Positions 55,335-64,000 of a stretch of DNA of 64,000 nt are shown piece by piece. The DNA is from Daphnia carinata (Eukaryota > Arthropoda > Branchiopoda > Diplostraca > Daphniidae): NCBI RefSeq assembly GCF_022539665.2, contig NC_081334.1:8898424-8962423 (forward strand). The letters run 5' to 3'. A program made the translations under genes and the position numbers. Each line of letters starts with the position of its first letter. Positions within the stretch are counted from its first letter, which is position 1. The notes beneath the pieces were generated by a model. The model worked only from the letters and a program-made list of their open reading frames with translations, searched no databases and was not told where the DNA came from.

Positions 55335-56116
55335 TTATTGTCTTCTGCGGGTACATCGTCGACTGGGAGGCGTAATTGGGGAATCACCGTCTGCTGACAG
55401 GTGACGGGGTACGTGAACGATACGGCGTGGGCGACTGGTTACAGGCGTTATTTCGGCTTCAGCCGAAGGATCATGATCATTGTCGGCTGGCTCGACTGTA
55501 GGAGAAGCGTGGTTAATTGCAGGCGCTCTAACAGTTCCAGCCAAGAATCGCCTTCTGGGTTGAATTGTTGCCCTTTCAGTCGAGTCGGCTTGGTTTTGTG
55601 TAATCAGCTGAAAACATAATTCAACGCTATTAAGATAAATTATAAGTTACCAATTAAATGCGAACTTACGTCTGGCTCAGTTAAATGCCTGGATTTTTTT
55701 AGAAAATCCCGCATAGAGATGGAACCCTCAATAAAATCCTCCGTTTTTTTATATGACCTCATTCCGTTTTCGCTGCGAAAGGGGTTGTCTTCTGGTTGTT
55801 CGTAGATTTTCTGACTCGGCTAGGTAATCACGAGCTTTAGAATCCTCTGCTTCCTTGATAAAATCTGAAAAATATGAATTGTTTAAATTGTCTTTCAGAA
55901 TTGTACATATTAAATGCATTTCAAAATATGCTAACGCCCACACTTACAGATGAAATCCCAAACATTAAGATGGGATTTTCCCGTGCGGTCATTCAGCCAC
56001 CGGTGCCACGATTCCACCAAATTTTTGGTCCGGTTCACCAGGCCAAAAACACTGAAAACTTGCGATGACCATGTTCTTCCTCTCACTTCAAAGCAATATA
56101 AATTAAAAAAATTCAT
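55335..56116 (-). pseudogene. MULE-like transposase C-terminal remnant
   Basis: The minus-strand segment 55931-56116 encodes LVNRTKNLVESWHRWLNDRT followed by NVWDFI, a pattern I associate with MULE/FLYWCH-linked transposases of animals (family knowledge, moderate certainty). The donor ATCT|GTAAGTG and an acceptor TTTTTCAG near 55866 join it to a Lys/Glu-rich exon ending RKRNEVI. Past that stop an open frame with FIEGSISMRDFLKKS continues after an A7 run, suggesting a one-base homopolymer indel. A further intron (GTAAGTTC...TTTTCAG) leads to a Pro-rich tail ending at 55335. The catalytic N-terminal part is missing, so this is an internally deleted copy. Confidence 0.5.
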
Positions 56117-56511
56117 TTAATTATTTTATAGTTTGTTGAATGCATTTCGCTATCTAAATATTTGGTTTAACAAATTTCTTCACACTGATACACCATGCAC
56201 TTGGGTCCAGTCTTTAAGAAAGCAGAGAAATAAAGAAGCAACAAGCACAAAACAACTAACCTCAGGATGGAATCATCGCGGCGCCACCGGCTTTTACACC
56301 GGCTGTATTGCACTAAGCACTCCGCTATCCATGGTGGATGGCTAGCTCTAGTGGGCCCCCAACCGAATCGGACATCTTTCCATAGCACCCGGCGACTAGC
56401 TGGATATGGCGATTATCTTCATCGATCGGTTTCAGCAATGACAATTACCTGAAGGTCGCCCAACCATGTTGCCATGATTGCACCAGATTCTCGTCACCAC
56501 GTCATACCCTG

Positions 56512-56600
56512 AGTACCGAGGTACCCAACCGGGAATTGAACCCGGATTCTTCGATGGCATACTTGCTAAGGAATAGCAAACCGTGCAAAATTGCCCACCG
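56512..56600 (-). other. tRNA-derived (SINE-like) fragment inside the MULE-like element
   Basis: Minus-strand CCGGGTTCAATTCCCGG (56529-56545) is a perfect T-arm: 5-bp stem and 7-nt loop, with a B-box. The region upstream does not fold into a full cloverleaf and the acceptor 3' strand has no partner, so it is a relic or SINE piece. Confidence 0.4.
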
Positions 56601-56720
56601 AGATAAACATGAGAAAAAATGCACCACGAAGATATAGCCAGCCGGGCAAAAATGGGTCAATTAAATTAATTGATAATTGGTACCTACCTCCAAAGTCCGA
56701 TAGATCAAAACATAGGAATC

Positions 56721-56736
56721 ACACACACACACACAC
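56721..56736. repeat. (AC)8 microsatellite
   Basis: Short uninterrupted AC run; nothing else of note between 56600 and 56911. Confidence 0.8.
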
Positions 56737-56911
56737 GACATTCACCACTACACTTTGCAATAGCAGACAGCAATATATTATTTGATGACAGTATCGAACA
56801 GGCCAGTAGCAGACGCCATTAACAATAACAATGAAAACAAACGCAAGGTAGTTGCCAATAATAATTTATTGTAGCGTTCGCTTTTTGTACAAGACAGTTA
56901 AAAACCATAAA

Positions 56912-57059
56912 TGGGGGTCAATTGTTATATTTGACAGGGGGCATTAGTTAAGGGGGCATTAGTTAGGGGGCATCAATATTGGGGGGCAAAAGTCGGGGGG
57001 GGGGGGCAACTGTAGCAGAGCCGGGGGGGGGGGGGCATTTGTTAAAGGGGGCAATCGTC
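56912..57059. repeat. Right terminal inverted repeat, GGGGGC-rich
   Basis: Reverse complement of 55153-55296, ending GGGGGCAATCGTC. Contains G-runs of 11-14 bases that are longer than in the left copy, either repeat growth or sequencing slippage. Strong G-quadruplex potential. Confidence 0.8.
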
Positions 57060-57061
57060 CA

Positions 57062-58301
57062 CATGCCAAAGGCAATTGCAAAGCTCACGGATCACTTTCA
57101 TCTCTGCAACTGAAATGTTTAAAAGAGTTCGTTACCCTACCAGAGCCCTTCAAAATTGCAACAGACGTTTTCCGGAAGGATACGGAAACAGTAGGATTGG
57201 TAATTCCATTTTATTTGGATTTGGTAAACCTATGTTCTTCGGACCCAAAAGTGAATCACGAAGCAAAATTCATAATTTCTTGCAAAAGCATGGCAGAAGA
57301 ATTAAGCACATCTCTCACTAAACGATTGGGATGGGTTACAAAAGATACCTTTTTTGTATTGGGTATGTATTAACGTTGAAGTCAATGATATGGTTATGAT
57401 ACTATTTCTTTAACTTTCTTAACTATTGCAGGATCACTGCTTGACCCAAGAATAAAGGGAACGTGGATAACAGCAGCCGGAGAAGACGAAGAAGACGTCA
57501 TTGCTACTACTAAGAAATTACTGAGATTGCGACAGTCGGTATGAAAACCACTTTTACATTCATGCGTCTTATGCACATTTGTGTCTTAGGTAAGCTGATT
57601 TATATGGTTGAATTTATTATTTGAAATTTAAGCTGGTAACGAAGAAGGGGGAGACAATGAAGACAACTCTGGCAGTGGTGCTGAAGATGAAAATCCATAA
57701 GCTACCCCTGTTCATAAGCGAGCAAGACAATTCATCCGTCCTCTACTCGCCAGCGTGCTTGTTCGCCTTCGAACTTTGTCAAGGGGTGTGTCGAAAGTGC
57801 TCGATCAATTTGATAACTATCTGAAAGAGCCCCCAATTGTGAATGAAAAGGGTCACTTAGGTCTTGATTTTAGTCCATGTGAATATTGGAATCTTAACCA
57901 ACATAGATTCCTAGCCTTAGCCCCAATTGCAAGGGATATCATGGGAATTCCATGTTCTTCCGCTAATATTGAGCGTGCATTTAGCACGGCAGTTGACATT
58001 TTGTCAGCAAAAAGAAACAAGATAAAACCCAAATTGTTTGACATGCTTGTATTCATTAAACGAAATGCTCATCTTTTGGAAACTGTCAATCGGCAAGAGA
58101 AAAAAGAAAAATAAATTGGATTTCATTTGGATTTGATTTGGATTTTTAAAAATATAAAATGATTTGGATTTCAGCCATATTTTCAAAGATTTGATTTGAA
58201 AAACCGGTTTTTCACCCTGATTTGATTTGGAATGATTTGCCGGATCTTTTTTTTCGAGGATTTGATTTTAAGTTTAAAAAAGTACCAAATCCAATACACT
58301 G
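57062..58301 (+). pseudogene. hAT-family transposase relic, 3' part
   Basis: Three exon-like blocks on the plus strand: 57066-57362 (GSLSSLQLKCLKEFVTLPEP; FRKDTETVGLVIPFYLDLVN), 57432-57538 (SLLDPRIKGTWITAAGEDEED) and 57633-58114. The last carries the hAT C-terminal dimerisation domain (YWNLNQHRFLALAPIARDI, CSSANIERAFSTAVDILSAK). Introns have GT/AG ends. A TAA at 57698-57700 interrupts the last block just before TPVHKRARQF. The N-terminal half is gone, replaced on the left by the MULE-like element and satellite. Past the stop, GATTTGATTTGG repeats and a CAGTG-type end (reverse complement of CCAATACACTG at 58291-58301) look like hAT subterminal and terminal repeats (inference). Confidence 0.75.
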
Positions 58302-59130
58302 GTAATTGAATCAATTAAATACTTACCTACTTGGTGATACTATAGGTGAAAGAAATAAAAAAATTATTGCGTACCTGGATCGAGATGTCACTGGATCGGG
58401 AGTCCGTTTGTCCTTCACATGCGAATCCGTTTGACGTTTTTCAGTCCAAATCCTCAAGTAAAAAAACGGTCTGAAGTCATAATGTCCATGGCACGGGAGT
58501 TCTCTTGTCGGAATGTGTAGCGCACGTTTAGTTCAGCAACATTTCGTTGTTGAGCCCAGACGTCGGTAACCAGTAGTCCAAACGTCGGTAGACGGATGTC
58601 CTATCGTCGGGTTCCAGATGTCCAGGTGTCGTAAACCTGCAACCAAAAGTCAGAAACGCTGGAGTCCTTTTTGTAACTCGCCTAAGAGTGCAGTACATGC
58701 CGTCTGTAACGGAGAGAGGCGAGTGCCAGGGCATCTAGCGGTCGGTATTGGAAGTGTGTGACATTTCGAGTTACATAAAAAAAAAAATTCTGACTTACTC
58801 TTACAAGCCGTAGAAAAGTAAGCGTCATGTCACAAACGTATTTAAACCCTCATATACCCTTAAAATTACGAAAATAAAACTTAAATTGATACAAAATACA
58901 TGCCAATGAAGACCAGTTATGTATTTAACTAATACTTATGAATTTTCAAATTGCTCTCAGAAATCACAAAAATTAGTATATGGGTGAAGTAAAAATGCTA
59001 AGTTGAAATAGAATGTAAAATTCAAGATTAAAATCAAAGCTACGAAAAATATAGACAAAATCCACTAAAGATTCCTCTTGAGTTCCGATGAACGTTTGAA
59101 AATTTGTTGCAATCAGTGTCAAGGGCGGAC
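58302..59130. other. Intergenic sequence between hAT relic and anillin
   Basis: No gene recognised on either strand. Presumably includes the 3' UTR of anillin near its right end, but I could not find a clear AATAAA on the minus strand. Confidence 0.5.
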
Positions 59131-62100
59131 TCATTCCAAGTTCCAAACTCTTAGGTTGGCTAAAACTCTGTTTATCTGTGTGCACCAGAGCTGTCGTTCT
59201 TCTTTCACGTCAGCGCAAACGAGATGACGTAGAGCAGTTTCATTGGGATAGCAGGTCATTACTAGAGAATCCTAATATTTTGAAAAGCATTAAATACCAA
59301 ACCAAGAAACGGCTCTTTAAATACATTTAAAAAGACTTACTTGGTCGGTATCCTCTTTCGGTCGAACGGTGATGAGCAAAAACGTGTTGGGTCGTGCACA
59401 AACATCATGCGAAACAACGCCAACATTTTCTGTTATGCATCTCCGTAGATTGATAGAGTATTGTGGTTCCTAGGTGATATCAATGAATGAATATCAGATG
59501 CCAAGAACTAAACTTAGTCAAGCTACCTTATGTTTCTCGTCATCCGGATATTTCCAGAAGAGAAGCTGATCATTTGACAATAGACACCATCTTCTATGCC
59601 AAGCGCCAAATCCACCAACATCTTCAAAAACAGTTAAAAACCCTCGTTCTTCAACCAGACTTTCGGTATGACTTTGAATCTTAGCTGAAGTGTTCCATCA
59701 ATCGGAGAGGCAAATGGTACTCTATCCAAAGACCATTCTCGTTTTCTTAAAGTCGCCGATGTTATGTTGGCTACTCCTACTAATCCAAAACTAGAATTGC
59801 GTAAAGTAACACCAGAAGATCCTGCTGACGCCGGTGTTTTTGCCAATCCACGATTGTCCTACATGCGCCCAAAATGAAAAGATTATGCGTTGGAAGTGAC
59901 AAACAATTCCTTAACGGTCTGTGCACTTACGGTTTTGCTAGAAAACTTTTTAGGAGTTAATCGCATTTTGCTATTCTCCTTTCGAATATGATACTTTGTC
60001 TCGTGATTCATTTTTTCTTTCCTTGTTTGTAAGGCGTAGACTTCTACGGCTACTTCAAAGTCAGCAGATAGGTTTCTCAGTTGCACCAAATTTGGAAAAC
60101 GTAATGCACCATCCTAATTAGAAAAAATCTATTGCTTGTACAGATGACAAAAAATGTATAAATAAAACTTAATCTACCTGTATACCATCTACCGTTGACA
60201 ACATTTGTAGCGGAATAACTTGACCCCGACTGCGAATCAGCACAATGAAATAATGGACAATGTCGCCTTTAGAAACAATTACCATGAGTGTCTTGCGACG
60301 TTTCATCATTGTAAATTAATCATTATAAAACTTTGCATACCTCCGCCTTTCGGAAGCATGGACAGAAACTCTTTTTTAAGTGGAAGTCCAATATTGCTCA
60401 ACGACAGAGTGCCGCGGGAGGCCAAGTTGTTCGAAATCCCCTTCATGGCTGCCTCACTTTTTAGTTTCTGAATCTCGTTTATGGCTGCTTGTCTTTTCTG
60501 GCCTAGTGGATGACATTCATAGGTTCAGGTAATGAAAGTGTATATTGAGAGCATTGGATTAACCTACTGGAGATTAGAAGAAGTTTTTCGCCTTCGACTT
60601 GCTCGGTGGAGCCAGAAAACTCGGCGGTCGCACGGCACAAATTAAGTGCTTGGCAAGCTTGAGCCATAACATTTTGCTGCGTAGAAATCTAGATGAGAGA
60701 AGTGTTAACACAAGGTATCATCAGGTAATTTGTTTAATATTTACCTCATCCTGAAGACTGCGTATTTGTTGTTGAATCGACATTTCATTGGACTCGCTTG
60801 AATGATAGGGCTGTTGATTCGAGGCAACCTGGCGAACTTCAGGGTTTCGCACTATTTGTTTAATTGGTGTAAACGTTTTTTCCTGTACGAAAGTGTTTTG
60901 TAAAAGTATCTATCATTATTACGCGGTTGTGGTTGATCTGGACATGAATAAGGGAAAATTTTTACAAGTTTGACTGACATACCTTCTGCTGGCGATAAGA
61001 ACTAACAGAATGAAACAACGAAATAGCCAAACCATCGTCTTCTAATGTCACGTCATCGCTGCCGTCTCTCTTTTGTTGCTTTGGAGATGCGGATTGCCCT
61101 GGACTATCCAATGCTTCATTTAACAAATCACTTATATCGGTCGAATCGTCGCTTTCCTGTTCGAAAAAAAAATTATAAATTGAGTTTTTTTTCTTGTTTA
61201 TTTATTTTATGTTATTATTATTTTTCTTTTGCTTTGCATTACCGAAATATTTGCCTTTGTGCCCAACGCAGAACGCATTTGTTGATGATCTGGCTGCATT
61301 TCTTGGAGTTTCCGTTTCGGTGTATTGATAAAATTGCTTAAGCCCGCCCGTCCAAGAATGTCAATAGTAAAGCTACTATCGAAATCTTGGTTAGCCCTAG
61401 TATCGCGGTCACTGATAGGCAATCAAAATTGACAATTTAAAAGAAGCAATAAATGTAATTTTTTTTACTGTATGCATACTCGGTACTTTTAGGGGTATCT
61501 TCTTCTTCATTCTCATTTTCATCCGGCTCCGATTCGTTTTCTGTCACACTGTCAATATCTGATAAACAAGGATACAGTTTACCCGGTTTTGGTGGTGATA
61601 CGCGAATAGGGCGAACTTGGTGAAGGCCTGCATATAAATCTGCCGGATTACTCGGCTGCTCCTCTGATTTCTTGCTAATAGATTGTTCAGCGCTGAAACA
61701 AGGAATGGCACTTGGCGCCTGATCCAAATTTGACGAAGTGGTAGCTGTGGCCAACGCAGAACTCAAAATGGTTGATTGCTGCGGTTGGCAGTTAGTAACG
61801 AAATTTGAAACTGATGACACTGAAACAGGTTCATCTAACATCTTTTTTATATTTCGATTTCCTAGGCCATCAAATTTCTTCACATCGTTTGGCCTAGTAA
61901 TGCCTAAACCTACAACACGGAAATATCCTTTTCAGTTAACTTTTCTTTAAACCTAGTTGTGACAACTTTTTAAATATGGAAGATCAAGAAAAAAATTTTA
62001 CCGGAAGGCGACGCCGATGGAAGGACATGTGATCGCTCTTTTATCCCACTTCCCATGTTTCTTTGTTTTTTATCATCCATGTTCACGTTCCTTGATGGAG

Positions 62101-63569
62101 TGACACTACGATTTACTTGCGGTGTCCCAAATCTTCCACTTGAAACATGGTCTTTCTTCCGTTCAAATAAAGCCTTCCTTTCTGACATTGTCATATCGGC
62201 CGGATCTTTTAAAGCCGGGGGAGGGGAGTCAAATTGCGCTGCGAGTTCCTGCACGGAACGGAGCCTGGGTTCTGCTTTCTTAGAATTTTCTGTTCCAATT
62301 ACGTGCGACAATGATGAAGGCCGAATAGATGTCCGATCGTCACGCACGTTGTGTACAATTTTTGTAGGTTTGACGTTGGGTGAAACGATGCCACCTGTTT
62401 TGGTAAACAATTTTCCTTGAGAGTGAGATGGGCCTTTCAGCTTCGAAGGCGTATTGTCCAGCTGCGCAACATCAGGTGATCTTATTTTCTTGGGGGGAGA
62501 TGACTTGTATGGTGATCCAGCAGCAAATGTCCAGGAATTTGCCGATTCTTCTTCTATCTCATTTTCCTGTTCTTTTTCAAACTCGTAAATCAGACGAGAA
62601 CGTGACTCGGTTGGTGTGAACCCCTGCGATTCCTATTCAAATAAAAATATTTACAATTTTCTGGCCACAGCAAATAAATTTTCCAGTACGAGCTAAGGTG
62701 CTGGCAACAAATGAATTTTGGATTTGCTTATACATACCAAGCTTTGAAGAACTGATTTGTCTAACACAAGTGATTTATATGGTGTGGATGATTCTTCACT
62801 AGCTGGTAACTTTACAGGGGTGTTTTCTTCTGATTGCATCCTGGATGATGAGCAGATGGTACTTTTGGATGAAAAGCCACCATCCAGCTTATCATTAGGC
62901 AAAAGTATGCTAGCCTTTGCAATAGAGTTTGCGCTTCTGGATTTTGAAGCTGTGTGATCGTTGAATTTCAGAGGGGTACCAGCTACTTTTACATTTTTTT
63001 CAGGTGTGGAAGATATTGGTTTTGGACATATACCAGATTGATCTTCCCAATCCTTTACTCGATGTGCAAGTACTTCTAATCTTGTTTTACGTGACATCTG
63101 CAACGGTGGAGTTTGCTCTGTTGATGCTTGATTTTTTAAGGGGCTACTTTGGGTGGATTTTGAACCTTAAAAGAAAAACAAATCAGAAACAAATAGCATC
63201 ACTTTCAATATTTTTCACAAAAATAATCAAAGGGATATCTTTTTGTATTTTGATGAAACTATTTACCTGTATTGTTTTCCTTTCCTGCTAAATTTTCTTT
63301 TTTCTCAAGAGCCAACAATTGTGCATTTTTTGAATCACCTAATGATTCCTTAGTTGGACTTGCATCAAATCCAAAGTTTGGTTTAGATTTATGCAGTTGT
63401 TCTTGCCGTTGCTTTGTTCTTTTTATCATGTTCTAAAATTAAGATTATGCATTACATTTTTTAAAAAGTTGCTAAAAAATTCCAAATGTTATTTAACAGA
63501 AATAAGTGAAACAATATGAGAATAACTTGGTAAAAATGAGCTGACAAGTACCTCAGTAAATAAATCCAT
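59131..63569 (-). CDS. anillin: Anillin (scraps homologue), 15 exons, about 1,100 aa
   Basis: Actin-, septin- and membrane-binding scaffold of the cytokinetic ring. Exons (high to low): 63569-63552, 63432-63267, 63165-62738, 62632-62002, 61909-61480, 61411-61243, 61156-60983, 60882-60745, 60688-60568, 60502-60341, 60266-60178, 60113-59931, 59858-59527, 59469-59341, 59271-59131; all introns GT-AG and phases agree except within exon 13. It starts MDLFTE then [20 protein letters not shown], the conserved anillin N-terminus. The middle has [18 protein letters not shown] and [15 protein letters not shown] (actin-binding region signature). The homology domain begins around exons 7-8. The PH domain is in exons 13-15 ([33 protein letters not shown]; ending [13 protein letters not shown]). 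In exon 13 the frame changes between [12 protein letters not shown] and [14 protein letters not shown], about 59655-59690; exon lengths sum to one base short of a multiple of three. Confidence 0.93.
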
Positions 63570-64000
63570 TTTGTTTGGAGTGTAAACATAAATAAATGAG
63601 TATAATTCTATCCTGCAAGGTAATTAAAATAATTTCATTACAAACAAATTCGATTAGAACCTATTATGAGATTGTTACCGGAAAAATTTTCACACACAAA
63701 ACTCAGGGACTAAGTTTAGAACTATCAACTGCCACACGAAGACTATGTTTGTTCCATTCTATCTTCGAAGTTCGAACCGTTGCAGGAGAAATATTCAAAA
63801 ACTGACAGTGGGAGGGCACATAAGTGGTAATCGATTATTTAGTTTTTAGTCATAACTTCGACTATTGAATAATATCGAAGTATGACTAATCATTAAATAA
63901 GTATTATTTGTTACATTTGTCAAATGTGCAGAACGGAGAAGAAAAAAAGCGAACAGCAAGTCTTATTAATTTTTATTTTGATCCATTTTAATATAACAGA
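63570..64000. other. Upstream region of anillin
   Basis: AT-rich; presumably 5' UTR and promoter. No clear TATA box or other gene. A plus-strand 69-codon ORF here has no features of a real protein. Confidence 0.4.

Overview
The window looks like an arthropod nuclear genome, most plausibly a crustacean of the Daphnia type (inference, low confidence). The pointers are a single-copy anillin gene with many 60-130 bp introns, Ty3/gypsy-type elements carrying Env-like glycoproteins, and hAT and MULE-like DNA transposon debris. Nothing is prokaryotic.

Layout. (1) A 70-bp satellite fills 1-2618, 12743-29894, 39456-40909 and 53822-55144; the first block runs opposite to the other three and is cut by a 100-N gap. 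(2) Three LTR retroelements sit in the satellite, all reading on the minus strand. Element A (2719-12742) has a 5' LTR, gag and an intact pol, and two small accessory ORFs; its 3' end is lost in the gap. Element C (29899-39455) has 201-bp LTRs with one mismatch and a 4-bp target duplication. It lacks gag, protease and RT, but keeps RNase H/integrase, a long broken Env-like reading frame, an ankyrin ORF overlapping an acidic ORF, and a two-exon gene on the opposite strand. Element B (40910-53821), a relative of A, has both LTRs, a decayed gag-pol, two accessory ORFs and a short but open Env-like ORF. (3) At 55153-57059 lies a DNA transposon relic with long GCCCCC-rich inverted repeats and a MULE-like transposase tail. 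A hAT transposase relic follows (57062-58301). (4) The anillin (scraps) gene occupies 59131-63569 on the minus strand in 15 exons, with its PH domain at the C terminus.

How the parts work together. In A and B, gag and pol are linked by a conserved GGGAAAC slippery site just before the gag stop, so Gag-Pol is expected by -1 frameshifting. Both elements carry a second open frame of 300-344 codons overprinted on the N-terminal half of gag; it is conserved between copies that have otherwise diverged. Downstream of pol both carry paired small proteins sharing an ILDLDPAxRHPPL signature, each with a TATA-like box 90-115 nt upstream. The spacer between the pair contains tRNA-like segments on the opposite strand. 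The Env ORFs of B and C start within a few nucleotides of a good 3' splice site, so they were probably expressed from spliced mRNAs.

Most novel-looking items: the overprinted gag ORF, the spliced antisense gene of C, C's Env-like frame with ricin-type repeats and a Thr-rich stalk beside an ankyrin ORF, and the ILDLDPA accessory family with its tRNA-like spacer. All functional statements are read from sequence only, with no database search.
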